A stretch of DNA of 64,000 bases from an uncultured Lachnospiraceae bacterium (GCA_910579735.1 CAJTUZ010000011.1:1-64000), one strand, 5' to 3'; shown: positions 18,504-29,200, counted from the first letter of the stretch. The notes: generated by a model not told the origin, from the sequence alone. Numbers and translations are program-made.

Positions 18504-19409
18504 CTATTCGGAATCCTTCGGATTATATCCGAAATTTTTCAGGAGAAAATCACTGTCACGCCAGTCCTTTTTCACCTTCACCCAGAGCTTCAGATTCACC
18601 TGTTTTCCCACCAGATCCTCGATATCATGCCTTGCCATGGAGCCTATTTTCTTAAGCATCTGCCCCTGTTTCCCGATCACGATACCTTTATGGGAATCCC
18701 GTTCGCAGCAGATCGTGGCTTCGATGTCTACAATATGTTTTTTGTATTTCATGGACTCGATCGTCACGGCTATGCCATGCGGAATCTCGTCTTCCAGGCA
18801 CTTTAAGACCTTCTCCCTGATCAGTTCCGCCGTAATCTGTCTGACCGGCTGGTCCGTCACCGTATCCTCGTCATAAAAAGGTTCTCCATAAGGCAGATAT
18901 TTCATGATGCAGGCGATCAGATCCTCCGTTCCGTCTCCTTTTAAAGCGGAAACCGGCACGATCTCCGCGAAATCCATCTGTTTTCTGTATGCATCGATGA
19001 AAAGAAGGATCTCTTCTTTTTTGACTGTATCGATCTTATTAATCACAAGGATAACAGGTGTTTTTGTTTTCCGCAGTTTTTCCAGAATATGCTGTTCGCC
19101 TGCCCCGATATAATCGCTCGCCTCGACGAGCCAGAGTACGACATCCACATCCGAGAGGGTACGCTCCGCTACATTTACCATATAATTCCCAAGCTTGTTT
19201 TTCGCTTTATGAATGCCGGGCGTATCTAAGAAGACAATCTGCCCTTCTCCGGACGTATAGACCGTCTGTATCCGGTTTCTGGTTGTCTGCGGTTTATTGG
19301 ATGTAATGGCGATCTTTTGTCCGATCAGTGTATTCATCAATGTCGATTTGCCTACGTTCGGCCTGCCGATCAGTGCGGCAAATCCCGCTTTATACTGTTC
19401 TTTGTCCAT
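18504..19409 (-). CDS. era: GTPase Era
   Basis: Essential GTPase for 16S rRNA maturation and 30S assembly. 301 residues: GRPNVGKST P-loop (15-23), DTPG (G3), NKID (G4), and a C-terminal KH domain with VIGKQGQMLKKIG as the RNA-binding GxxG loop. The start is supported by AGAGGA, which lies inside the end of the DUF4349 gene; only one base separates that stop from this ATG. Gene order DUF4349-era-yqzL-recO is compact. Confidence 0.98.
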   Translation of the reverse strand: MDKEQYKAGFAALIGRPNVGKSTLMNTLIGQKIAITSNKPQTTRNRIQTVYTSGEGQIVFLDTPGIHKAKNKLGNYMVNVAERTLSDVDVVLWLVEASDYIGAGEQHILEKLRKTKTPVILVINKIDTVKKEEILLFIDAYRKQMDFAEIVPVSALKGDGTEDLIACIMKYLPYGEPFYDEDTVTDQPVRQITAELIREKVLKCLEDEIPHGIAVTIESMKYKKHIVDIEATICCERDSHKGIVIGKQGQMLKKIGSMARHDIEDLVGKQVNLKLWVKVKKDWRDSDFLLKNFGYNPKDSE

Positions 19410-19410
19410 A

Positions 19411-20481
19411 TCAGTTTTTATCCTCTGTTTCCGTCTCTGCCTTATCCGACGTCTCTATTTCCGTCCCGGCCTCTCTCTTTGTCATATCCGATTCGGTCCG
19501 CATGTCATCCTCCGCGGATAATTCTTCTCTCCTGGCTTTTCTACGTCTGAATCTCCTGAACAGATCAAGAACGATCAGGATCACAACGACCCAGATCACA
19601 AAGTACGGAATATTGACAACGAACCAGATAAATCCACCCTCAATGCTGTCACCGATTCTGTAAAGCGTCATGACAAAACCGGTTTTCATTTTGTCAAATG
19701 CCGTCGCTTTCTCTGTTGGCGTCAGCTTCCTCACTTCTTCAATACTCAAATGAACCGTACTGTAATTGATCTGGTTTGTCAGCGTGCGAAGCTGTGATTC
19801 CATGCTTTCCAGTTCGTAGCGGACCTCGGAAAGTCTCTGCTCGATCGAAATGATATCTTCTACCGATTCCGCTTGGGTGAGCAGTTCCAAAAGTCTTTCC
19901 TGTTCTGTCAAAAGCGCTTTTTTCCGGCTCTCTAAGTCCACATACTGCAGCGTAACATCCTCGACCTGTTCCACTTTGTTCGTAATGCTGCCTTCTTCTC
20001 CGACGCTTGTAACAAATTCGTCCAGATGCCCGGCCGGAATACGGATATCGAGCTTCGCATTCCGCAGTTCCTGGTAACCGGAATATTTGCTTCCGTTATA
20101 CTGGTACTGATGCTCGATATAACCGCCGAGTTCTGCGATCCGGTTCTCCAGACTGCCAAGAAGGACTTCGTAGTTTTCCGTCTCCACTTCCATACTGACG
20201 GTCTTTATCAGTTTTCTTTCAGCAGACGCCGCATTTTCGTCCATAACCTCGGAACCGCTCTCCGGCTCATATCCTTCCTCCGCTGCGGCCGCATCATCCT
20301 CTGCATACTCGTAGTTTTCCGTTACGGCAGCAGCGCTATCGGACGATGCATAATATCCGCCGCCCGTATCATATGCAGATTCGCTTTTCGATTCACTGTT
20401 GTCAAGCGTAGACCCGCATCCCGTCAAAATAACAAGTGCTATTATAAGTGCTGCCGTTATCCTCTTTTTCCCTTTTTTCAT
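19411..20481 (-). CDS. DUF4349 membrane-anchored lipoprotein
   Basis: 356 residues. The signal peptide ends in lipobox LTGC (about residues 19-22). An acidic low-complexity segment follows, then the DUF4349 core with SMEVETENYEVLLGSLENRIAELGGYIE and a long coiled coil (LESRKKALLTEQERLLELLTQAESVEDIISIEQRL). A transmembrane segment (GGFIWFVVNIPYFVIWVVVI) and a basic-then-acidic cytoplasmic tail complete it. The family is common in Clostridia with no defined function. It starts 30 bases after the M16C peptidase gene. Confidence 0.85.
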   Translation of the reverse strand: MKKGKKRITAALIIALVILTGCGSTLDNSESKSESAYDTGGGYYASSDSAAAVTENYEYAEDDAAAAEEGYEPESGSEVMDENAASAERKLIKTVSMEVETENYEVLLGSLENRIAELGGYIEHQYQYNGSKYSGYQELRNAKLDIRIPAGHLDEFVTSVGEEGSITNKVEQVEDVTLQYVDLESRKKALLTEQERLLELLTQAESVEDIISIEQRLSEVRYELESMESQLRTLTNQINYSTVHLSIEEVRKLTPTEKATAFDKMKTGFVMTLYRIGDSIEGGFIWFVVNIPYFVIWVVVILIVLDLFRRFRRRKARREELSAEDDMRTESDMTKREAGTEIETSDKAETETEDKN

Positions 20482-20511
20482 CCTCTACCTGTACCTTTCT
20501 CCCATCCTGCT

Positions 20512-23433
20512 TTAGTGAAACAAGTACTCGGTTTCTCCGAATACGGCTTCCTGTTTCCTGACCGCCTCTTCGTTTCCGACAACGCACAGACAATCGTCTT
20601 CCATAAAAGCTTCCACATATTCCGCCAGTTCCCTGATCGTCTCCGGTGTGGCTGCAAGCAGCTCATCCCGTTCTTTCTGCACCTGTTCAAACGTATAATG
20701 CGTCATATAACCGGCCAGAGAGTATGTTCCCCTGGCAGCAGGCGTCATCGGCATATCCAGTTCGCTGACTGCCCCGATGATATACTGCGTCATCGTTCTC
20801 TCATCGGCTTCAAAATGCCGGATATGATCGGCCGCTTTCTCATATACGTCGATCGTCTGTTCCAGATTCGGATCCCTGTAAGAAACGAAATAGCTTTCTC
20901 CGGTCTTGCCGAACGTGCAAAAGCACCCGTATGCGCCGCCTTTTACCCTTACCTGCGTCCACAGATAATCGTAACCGAGCATGATCTTTAATGCCTTTAA
21001 CGCTCCGTTATAGGCCAGTCCTTTTTTACTGAAATTACCGGCCCGGCATACGTACTGTACCTGGGAAGAAGACATAAATCCTTCGTTTTTCTTCTCCGTT
21101 CCCGGCAGATACGGCTCCGACGCAACAGATTCCCGGCAGAGACTGTCGCGGAATGCCGTGATAAGCGCTTCCAGTCCTTTCAATCCTTCTTTCTGTGCCG
21201 TATAATCTATCATAAGATTCTCCGGTCTGAACACATACGTAACAAGTTCGTTCAGATTTTTGATCAACAGATCCTTTTTATTCTCAAAATCGGCATCCAG
21301 TTCCTCTAACATCCGGTAATACGGAAGGCCGCTAATCTGATCGGCAATGGCTGCCGTCTTTGAAATATACGACAAAGCCCGGACAGATGCCAGGGAATGA
21401 CCGGACGACATCATATTGGCCTGACTGCGAGATTTTAATTCTGCAATCAGCTCATGCAGACGTTTGGCATCCTCAAACCGGGAATGCATCACGATCTCTT
21501 CCGCCAGCTGGAACGCTTTTTCCAGATTTTCGTACAGCACTTTTACTTTTACTTCCAGTGTTGCCGTATAGCTTTGCAGCTGCCTTGCATCCGTATAGGT
21601 ATTGGCTACCGGATTGATTCCGCCCGTCTTTATATTGATCTCATTAAACAGTTCGGCATACGTATAGTGATCGGTATCCACCAGTCCCAGTATCGACTTC
21701 AAGAGTCCTACATAAGGGAACAATCGCTCCGGCACCTGACGCAGATCGAACATGAAACGCAGATAACCGATGCCGTTTGTAAAGATGTCGTGATACAGCA
21801 GCACCGTATCGCCGACTTTTTTCTCTTCGTTTACATACTTTTCGGCTTCTTTTTTGATATCGTCTCTTGTAAGGAGCGGGATCTTCTCCAGATTTTCCCT
21901 GGTATCCGCTTCTTCCTGATATCGTTTCAGCTCTTTTGTCTGCTCTATGATCCGTTCCAGTTCTTCCTTTGTGAATCCGGCCTTTTTCCCGGCCAGTTTT
22001 TCGGCAAGTTCCCTGTCTTTTCTGCCGGTCAGACCTTTCTCCGGTTCTACGACAACGATAGTTTTATGCTGATTGTGAAGCAGATATTTTTCTATCAGTT
22101 TTTCATAATAATCAGTATCCACAGCCTGCTTTAACGCTTTATATGTCTCTTCCGCCTCCACATGCACAAACGGCGCGTTATCGTCATAAAGCCAGCTGTC
22201 CAGCATCTGTAATCCATACATAAGTCCCTTCGGATAGGAGCCGAAATCGGCTTCCCTGAACCGGAATTCATAATAATTGATGCCGGCCCGCAGCGCTTTT
22301 TTGTCAATCCCCTTTTCAGCCAGTTCCTGCAGCATTTCCTCGATCGTATCAGTAAATTCCGTAAGCTGTTCTTTATTGGCATTTTTCGCAACGACTGCAA
22401 AATAAGGCTGTCTGACACCGCCTTCGTACAGACTGTAAACGTCTTTGCCGATCCCTTTATCGATCAGCGCCTGCTTTAGAGGCGCTCCGGGTGCGGAACA
22501 GAGCACATAATCAAGCACCTGATAGGCGATATACTGCTCTTTGTCCAACTGATCGCCAAGTGAAATATTATAAGATAAATAGGTGCTGTCTTTCTCCGAT
22601 TCCCCCTCCGAGATCGAATATTTTTTATAAACCGTAACAGGTTTTTCAAAAGGCGGCTCCACTTTTAACTCGGAATCGACTTTCAGTTCGTCATAAGCCG
22701 ACAGATAAGCCTCATCCAAAAACTGCAGCCGCTCGGCCATATCCATATCGCCGTATAAATAGATATAGCTGTTGGACGGATGATAATATTTTGCGTGAAA
22801 ATCCAGAAATCCTTCGTACGTAAGCGCCGGGATCTCATCCGGGTCGCCGCCTGAATTTACGCCATAAGCCGTATGCGGATACAGAGAATTCATTGTCGTG
22901 ATCTCCATCACCTCATCCGGAGAAGAAAGCGCTCCTTTCATCTCGTTGTAAACGACGCCGTTGATCGTAAGCTCATCTTCCTCACTTTCCAGTTCGTAAT
23001 GCCAGCCTTCCTGCCGCATAATCTTTTCTTCCCGGTAAATATTCGGATGAAAAACCGCGTCAAGATAGACGTCCATCAGATTCCGGAAATCTTTATCATT
23101 GCAGCTTGCTACCGGATATAATGTTTTATCCGGATAAGTGATCGCATTTAAGAACGTATTCAAAGAACCTTTGGCCAGTTCGATAAAAGGATCTTTGATC
23201 GGGAACTTATCGGAACCGCACAGTACGCTGTGCTCTATGATATGCGCCACACCGGTGCTGTCTTTGGGCGGCGTCCTGAAGCCGATATAAAATACTTTAT
23301 TATTATCGTCATTGGACACCAGCACAACTCTTGCGCCGGTCTTTTTATGTTTCATTAAATAACACTCGGAATTCAATTCTTTTATCTTCTTTTTTTCTAT
23401 CAGTGTGTAAGCCTGTACCTGTTCGATCTGCAT
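20512..23433 (-). CDS. M16C metallopeptidase, PreP-like
   Basis: 973 residues from MQIEQVQAYTLIEKK; the frame continues to 23463, but spacing from the GGAAAGG site favours 23433. The inverted zinc motif HIIEH (residues 64-68) and the downstream VYNEMKGALSSPDEV glutamate are the M16 zinc ligands. The overall order (active M16 half, helical hinge KKAGFTKEELERIIEQTKELKRYQEEAD, second inactive half with LEQTIDVYEKAADHIR) fits the presequence-protease/falcilysin clade. No signal peptide, so probably cytoplasmic peptide degradation. First gene of the run that leads to era and recO. Confidence 0.93.
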   Translation of the reverse strand: MQIEQVQAYTLIEKKKIKELNSECYLMKHKKTGARVVLVSNDDNNKVFYIGFRTPPKDSTGVAHIIEHSVLCGSDKFPIKDPFIELAKGSLNTFLNAITYPDKTLYPVASCNDKDFRNLMDVYLDAVFHPNIYREEKIMRQEGWHYELESEEDELTINGVVYNEMKGALSSPDEVMEITTMNSLYPHTAYGVNSGGDPDEIPALTYEGFLDFHAKYYHPSNSYIYLYGDMDMAERLQFLDEAYLSAYDELKVDSELKVEPPFEKPVTVYKKYSISEGESEKDSTYLSYNISLGDQLDKEQYIAYQVLDYVLCSAPGAPLKQALIDKGIGKDVYSLYEGGVRQPYFAVVAKNANKEQLTEFTDTIEEMLQELAEKGIDKKALRAGINYYEFRFREADFGSYPKGLMYGLQMLDSWLYDDNAPFVHVEAEETYKALKQAVDTDYYEKLIEKYLLHNQHKTIVVVEPEKGLTGRKDRELAEKLAGKKAGFTKEELERIIEQTKELKRYQEEADTRENLEKIPLLTRDDIKKEAEKYVNEEKKVGDTVLLYHDIFTNGIGYLRFMFDLRQVPERLFPYVGLLKSILGLVDTDHYTYAELFNEINIKTGGINPVANTYTDARQLQSYTATLEVKVKVLYENLEKAFQLAEEIVMHSRFEDAKRLHELIAELKSRSQANMMSSGHSLASVRALSYISKTAAIADQISGLPYYRMLEELDADFENKKDLLIKNLNELVTYVFRPENLMIDYTAQKEGLKGLEALITAFRDSLCRESVASEPYLPGTEKKNEGFMSSSQVQYVCRAGNFSKKGLAYNGALKALKIMLGYDYLWTQVRVKGGAYGCFCTFGKTGESYFVSYRDPNLEQTIDVYEKAADHIRHFEADERTMTQYIIGAVSELDMPMTPAARGTYSLAGYMTHYTFEQVQKERDELLAATPETIRELAEYVEAFMEDDCLCVVGNEEAVRKQEAVFGETEYLFH

Positions 23434-23549
23434 TTTTACCATACCTTTCCGCATTCTGCACACGCCTGGTCCTTCCTTATAACCTGGCGCGGTTTTCTTT
23501 TTAGTATATCACTTCTTTTAAAAGTTAGTAAAGTCCGTAATGAAAAAAC

Positions 23550-23596
23550 AGCAAAATAAAAGAACAGGCAAAAACATAAGCTGTTTCTACCTGTTC
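23550..23596 (-). terminator. Intrinsic terminator (minus strand)
   Basis: GAACAGG (23562-23568) pairs with CCTGTTC (23590-23596). An inner AAACA/TGTTT pairing is possible. Read on the minus strand the stem is followed by TTTTATTTT. It closes the transcription unit of the 23717-25891 genes before the M16C gene. The remaining bases of 23434-23716 hold no recognisable gene. Confidence 0.7.
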
Positions 23597-23716
23597 AGTG
23601 TAAAAGGGGAATTTTACCAAAATTTGTTTAACAATGTCAGTTTAGCAGATACGATTGTCAAAAGCAAGTACATCATGCGGTAAATAAACTGTAACTTATC
23701 GCGCATTATCCCAAAA

Positions 23717-24184
23717 TCATACGCTGAACGACATCATGGCCAGTTTGGAGAGAATGATCTCCTGTATTTTGACACCGTATTTTTTCTTCTGCGCCAGATT
23801 CATTCCCACGAATTCTTTTAACGGGATCACCCTGTTGCGGTATACCATTTTCTTTTTCCCGAAAAACGGCTTCGTCTCCACGAGCAGGCATATTTTGACC
23901 TTCGTCTTTAACTGCATGTACGTCTGGTAGGAAAACATATCAGGTGTCATATAATAGAACTGGCTTTCCAACGTAGTCTCTGTCTCTGTGTCTTTCATGA
24001 TATAATGCTCTATGATGCTCTTTAACTTAAATGGCACCATCTCGTTCTCCAACATTTCCTCATAGCTGTAGCGGGCGCCCAGATAAAGGCTGCCGACATC
24101 CTGCATATAATACTTAAAATCGTTATTCGGCAGATCAGCCGCCTGTTTCTCCATACTTTGTTGTCCTGTACCCTGCATATTCAT
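23717..24184 (-). CDS. Conserved-looking protein of unknown function
   Basis: 155 residues, soluble. It has an aromatic-rich core (FKYYMQDVGSLYLGARYSYEEMLENEMVPFKLKSIIEHYIM) and a basic beta segment (KICLLVETKPFFGKKKMVYRNRVIPLKEF). Its ATG overlaps the stop of the sigma-like gene as ATGA (24181-24184), so the two are probably translationally coupled and functionally linked. I do not recognise the family with confidence. The terminator at 23550-23596 follows. Confidence 0.65.
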   Translation of the reverse strand: MNMQGTGQQSMEKQAADLPNNDFKYYMQDVGSLYLGARYSYEEMLENEMVPFKLKSIIEHYIMKDTETETTLESQFYYMTPDMFSYQTYMQLKTKVKICLLVETKPFFGKKKMVYRNRVIPLKEFVGMNLAQKKKYGVKIQEIILSKLAMMSFSV

Positions 24185-24930
24185 ATCGTCTGTCCCACTT
24201 CCTGAATGAACTCGATCTTACCGCCGCTGATGTCTATGGCATCCATGACAGCTTTCCTGCCAAGGCCCGTCTCATTCATCAATTCCTCTATCGTCACCTT
24301 GCGCTGCAGCGCATCTGCAAGTTCCTTCGCTTTATCCGCTATTTTATTGACCTTATCGGCAAGTTTCTTATCTTCTTTCTCTTCTTTGACGCTGCGCGTA
24401 ATAAATTCTTCCATCGCATCCATGATCATCCGGCCGAGCATCCCTTCCGCTTCCGCGGCATGTTCAAGCGCTCCCAGCATCGTAACGCCCGCTGTCAGCG
24501 CCACATTGCCCTCGCCGATCAGATCTTCCAGGAAAACGCCCTGTCCGGCGTATAATTTGGCAATCTCTGCGACCTGCGGCAAAAAGATCCTGATCAGCAT
24601 ATTCTGCGCATCCGTATCTCCCGCCATGGCAGAGAGCGTGACCGCCTCCTTTTCTCCCGCCGATACTTCTGAGAACTCCCGTAACTGCTGCAGATAGTCT
24701 TCCAGATAATCCGCCTCTTCTTCGCTTAAGTACTCGTCCGGATCCATCGGCTCACCGATGCCGATCCTATTCTGCTTCAGATAATCATAAACCATATCGA
24801 ACTGCTCTTTATTTAACTGAAGCTCAGTAAAAAGTTCTTCTGCCTGCTCCTTTGAAACACAGTTCCCCTGCTCCTTTGCCAGATTTTTGAGCTGTTCCAG
24901 CGTCTGCGCAAATATCCGTTCCTTTTCCAC
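24181..24930 (-). CDS. Truncated sigma-70-like protein
   Basis: 249 residues. Residues ~5-55 (LEQLKNLAKEQGNCVSKEQ, LQLNKEQFDMVYDYLKQ) resemble sigma region 1.1. Residues ~95-150 (AMAGDTDAQNMLIRIFLPQVAEIAKLY, VFLEDLIGEGNVAL) match regions 1.2-2.2, the RNA-polymerase contact part. Residues ~185-240 (LQRKVTIEELMNETGLGRKAVMDAI) match region 3. The aromatic/basic region 2.3-2.4 needed for -10 melting and the whole of region 4 are not visible. It could bind core polymerase without normal promoter recognition, or act as an anti- or co-factor. This is inferred from motif order. Confidence 0.7.
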   Translation of the reverse strand: MEKERIFAQTLEQLKNLAKEQGNCVSKEQAEELFTELQLNKEQFDMVYDYLKQNRIGIGEPMDPDEYLSEEEADYLEDYLQQLREFSEVSAGEKEAVTLSAMAGDTDAQNMLIRIFLPQVAEIAKLYAGQGVFLEDLIGEGNVALTAGVTMLGALEHAAEAEGMLGRMIMDAMEEFITRSVKEEKEDKKLADKVNKIADKAKELADALQRKVTIEELMNETGLGRKAVMDAIDISGGKIEFIQEVGQTI

Positions 24931-25009
24931 ACTATTCTCCCTTCCTGTCTCCGGATTTCTCCGAATTTCCTCTGCACGTCCGGCCCTGGCGTTTCACCAT
25001 GATCAACTT

Positions 25010-25891
25010 TTACATTTTCGTTCTCTTAACATGCGTATGCGTATACAGATGTTCCTCACAATACTCATAATTCCCATCGCATTTCGAGCAGAACCGGAAC
25101 TGCATTTCCGGACTGTCCACTTCCGTCCTGCCGCAGATCGCGCATTTATGTTTGGTGATGCCGCTGCTGCGCCTGATATCCCGTTTAAACTCCTGCCGCC
25201 TGTGTATCTGCTTCGGATTCAGATGCATCATGTTTCTTGAAGTCAGGAAAAATACCACAAAGTTAAACAGCGAAGCCCCGATCGCGAACTTGATAAAGAT
25301 TCCGCCCTGCAGGAAAGAAAATACGAGCATAACGGCGTACAGGATCCCAAGCCATTTCACTTTGATCGGAATGATAAACATCAATAGTACCGACACGTCC
25401 GGGAAAGTTGCCGCAAATCCCAGGAAAATAGACATATTGATATAATAAGTGCTGAAAAAGAGCGATCCGTTACGGAAGCACATTTCCATGCTGCCGTAAT
25501 AGGCAATGACATCCTGCCCGAACACCAGAAGATATCCCATCATCAAAAATGCACCGGCGATCGTAAAAAGAATGCCCTCGAATATATAAACGTTAAAGCG
25601 CCACGTCCCCCACGTTCTCTCCAGCGTCGTGCCGATAGAATAATAAAAATACAGCATGATCAGCATAAAAAAAATATTGGACTCACTTGGCGGGATCAAA
25701 ACCCATGTTACAAGCCTCCAGATCTGCCCATGCAAAACCGCATAGGGATCCAATGACAAAAATTCTGCAATGAACGGCGTAATAAGCTGCATGACATACC
25801 CGACCGCATAACAGCCGATCATCACCGCAGGAAGATTCCTGACCGCATATTTTCCGAATTTTTTTTCAAATGAACTCATACCAATTTCCAC
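25010..25891 (-). CDS. Rhomboid-fold membrane protein lacking catalytic residues, with C-terminal zinc finger
   Basis: About 293 residues. The start is a GTG at 25891 or the ATG at 25879; SD is unclear. About six membrane segments. The HGQIWRLVTWVLIP and GTTLERTWGTWRFN motifs are rhomboid signatures. The catalytic GxSG serine motif and the TM2 His/Asn are not seen, so it is probably a pseudoprotease. The C-terminal tail carries CAICG...CSKCDG...C-x2-H, a likely zinc-binding module in the cytoplasm. First gene of a unit with the sigma-like and unknown proteins; divergent from the activase. Confidence 0.7.
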   Translation of the reverse strand: MEIGMSSFEKKFGKYAVRNLPAVMIGCYAVGYVMQLITPFIAEFLSLDPYAVLHGQIWRLVTWVLIPPSESNIFFMLIMLYFYYSIGTTLERTWGTWRFNVYIFEGILFTIAGAFLMMGYLLVFGQDVIAYYGSMEMCFRNGSLFFSTYYINMSIFLGFAATFPDVSVLLMFIIPIKVKWLGILYAVMLVFSFLQGGIFIKFAIGASLFNFVVFFLTSRNMMHLNPKQIHRRQEFKRDIRRSSGITKHKCAICGRTEVDSPEMQFRFCSKCDGNYEYCEEHLYTHTHVKRTKM

Positions 25892-26069
25892 GCCTTTCTT
25901 TTTGCCTGCGATATTTCCATCCAGACTCCTATCATTTCATACCAAAAAGTTGAATATATTTTAGCATTCCTTTTTTTAAAAGTAAACGCCGCACATGCGA
26001 AATCAGTAAAAGTCATAAAAATTTAATATTTCTTACCTAAATTCTTCATAAATTCCAGAAAAGTGCTGA

Positions 26070-26098
26070 TTGCTTTTTCGAAATGTCTGTCGTATAAT
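26070..26098 (+). promoter_or_regulatory. Sigma-A promoter of the activase gene
   Basis: TTGCTT (26070-26075), 17-base spacer, TATAAT (26093-26098). It lies in the 317-base divergent gap 25892-26208, about 110 bases before the activase ATG. A palindrome sits just downstream. The rest of the gap is AT-rich without a gene; a small CCGGT-CATA-ACCGG hairpin is at 26161-26174. Confidence 0.75.
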
Positions 26099-26113
26099 GA
26101 CTTAGCATGTCAA

Positions 26114-26131
26114 AATGTATTGGAATACATT
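26114..26131. promoter_or_regulatory. Perfect palindrome, putative operator
   Basis: AATGTATTGGAATACATT: 8-base arms with a 2-base centre. It begins 16 bases after the -10 hexamer, a place where a bound repressor would block elongation or opening. The cognate regulator is not identifiable from the window. Confidence 0.5.
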
Positions 26132-26208
26132 ATATTAGGAAAAATTTAGAAAAAATTTGTCCGGTCATAACCGGCAGATTGCTTAATTTGTAAGGAGTGA
26201 TTTACGAA

Positions 26209-29200
26209 ATGAAGCAGATGCAATACACTCTTGGCATTGATATTGGGTCTACCACGGTCAAGATCGCGATCCTGGATGAAAAACATCAGATCCTGTTCTC
26301 TGACTACAAGAGACACTTTGCCAACATCAGAGAAACTTTATCCGACTTATTGCAAAGCGCTTATCAGAAACTGGGAAATATTTCCCTGCATCCGATGATC
26401 ACCGGTTCAGGCGGTCTGACGCTTGCCAACCACTTACAGGTTCCGTTTGTGCAGGAAGTCATTGCAGTATCCACATCTTTAAAAGAACTGGCTCCCGTTA
26501 CGGACGTTGCCATTGAACTCGGCGGTGAGGATGCAAAGATCATATATTTTGAGGGCGGTAACGTCGAACAGCGTATGAACGGTATCTGCGCCGGCGGTAC
26601 AGGCTCTTTTATCGACCAGATGGCAGCTCTTTTGCAGACCGATGCGTCCGGCTTAAACGAATATGCCAAAAACTACCACTCGCTTTATACGATCGCGGCC
26701 AGATGCGGCGTATTTGCCAAATCCGACATCCAGCCGCTTATCAATGAAGGCGCGACCAAGGAAGACCTGTCCGCTTCCATTTTCCAGGCAGTGGTCAATC
26801 AGACGATCAGCGGTCTGGCCTGCGGCAAACCGATCCGCGGGCATGTCGCATTTCTCGGCGGCCCGCTGCATTTTCTCTCCGAGTTAAAACAGTCTTTCAT
26901 CCGCACGCTCAAACTGGATGACGACCATATTATCGATACAGACAATTCCCACTTGTTCGCGGCGATCGGTTCAGCGCTGAACGCCAAAGAAAACGTGTGT
27001 TATTCCATGCAGGAAATGGTAGAAAAACTTTCTTCGGATATCAAAATGGAATTCGAAGTGGAACGTATGGATCCCCTGTTTTCTTCCAAAAAAGAATATG
27101 ACGAATTCCTGGAAAGACATTCGTCCCACCATGTAAAAACAGCCGATCTTTCGTCTTATCACGGCAACTGCTTCCTCGGCATCGACGCAGGAAGTACGAC
27201 CACCAAGACGGCTCTTGTCAGCGAGGACGGCTCTTTACTTTATTCATTCTACAGCAGCAATGATGGCAGTCCGTTAAAAACGGCTATTCGTTCCATACAG
27301 GAAATCTATGCTCTTTTGCCCGAGGATGTGAAAATCGTCCGCGCCTGTTCCACCGGTTACGGTGAAGCGCTTATGAAAGCCGCATTTTTACTGGATGATG
27401 GCGAAGTGGAAACCGTTGCTCATTACAATGCCGCAGCTTTCTTTGATCCCGATGTGGACTGCATTTTGGACATCGGCGGACAGGACATGAAGTGTATCAA
27501 GATCAAAAACCAGACCGTAGACAGCGTACAGCTTAACGAGGCCTGTTCTTCCGGCTGCGGTTCTTTTATCGAAACCTTTGCCAAATCGTTAAATTACAGC
27601 GTACAGGAATTCGCAGACGCCGCGCTTTTTGCAAAGCATCCGATCGACCTTGGCACCCGCTGTACGGTCTTTATGAATTCCAAAGTAAAACAGGCCCAGA
27701 AAGAGGGCGCGGATGTCTCCGATATTTCCGCGGGTCTTGCTTATTCCGTCATCAAAAACGCGCTGTTCAAAGTCATCAAGGTTTCAGACGCTTCAGAACT
27801 TGGACGCAATATCGTCGTACAGGGCGGCACCTTCTATAACGACGCCGTACTGCGCAGTTTCGAAAAAATTGCGGACTGTCATGCCATCCGTCCGGATATC
27901 GCAGGTATCATGGGCGCTTTCGGCGCCGCGCTGATCGCCAGAAACAACTATCATGAGGGATATCAGACGTCGATGCTCTCTATTGACAAGATCAATACCC
28001 TGCAGTTTGAAACAAGTATGGCCAAATGTAAGGGCTGCACGAACAACTGCCGTCTTACCATAAATAAATTTACGGGAGGACGTCAGTATATTTCCGGAAA
28101 CCGCTGCGAACGCGGTCTTGGAAAATCCAAAAAAGAGAACCATGTTCCGAATTTATTTGACTATAAATTAAAAAGGCTCTTCTCCTATGAACCGCTTCCG
28201 GCCGACGAAGCCGCAAGGGGAACCGTAGGTATCCCGAGAGTCCTGAATATGTATGAGAATTACCCGTTCTGGTTTACCTTTTTTACAACCCTGAAATACC
28301 GTGTCATTCTCTCTCCGAGCTCGAACCGTAAAATTTACGAACTCGGTATCGAATCGATTCCGAGCGAATCGGAATGTTACCCTGCCAAACTGGCGCACGG
28401 TCATGTAACATGGCTGATCAGACAGGGCGTGGACTTTATCTTCTATCCTGCGCTCTTTTATGAGCGAAACGAATTCCCGGAAGCCAACGATCACTATAAC
28501 TGTCCGATCGTCACTTCCTATTCGGAAAACATCAAAAACAATGTGGAAGAGATCGGCCGCGGCGAAGTCGATTTCCGTAATCCGTTCATGTCCTTCCGGG
28601 ACCTGCACACCGTTACGGGCGCTTTGACCAAAGAATTTGATTTTCTTCCGATCGCAGAGGTCATTTATGCCTGCGAGACCGCCTGGAAAGAACAGGAACA
28701 GGTCCGAAACGACATGCGTGCCAAAGGGGAAGAAGTGATCGCCTATATGGAGCAAAACCACACACGCGGTATCGTACTCGCCGGACGTCCTTATCATATC
28801 GACCCGGAAATCAACCACGGTATCCCGGAACTGATCAATTCCTATGATATCGCAGTCCTGACAGAAGATTCCGTCTCTCACCTTGCATCCCCGGAACGGC
28901 CGCTGATTGTCTCGGACCAGTGGATGTACCACTCCAGGCTGTATGCTGCCGCAAGTTATGTGAAAACACGGGACGATCTGGACTTGATCCAGTTAAACTC
29001 TTTCGGCTGCGGCCTGGACGCCGTAACCACCGATCAGGTCAACGATATTTTATCCGGCGCAGGGAAGATCTATACCTGTTTAAAAATCGATGAAGTAAAC
29101 AACTTGGGTGCTGCCAGAATCCGCATCCGTTCCCTTCTCTCGGCCATCAAGGTCAGGGAAGAACAGAACCGGCCCCGCACGGTCCGTTCCAGCGCTGTGG

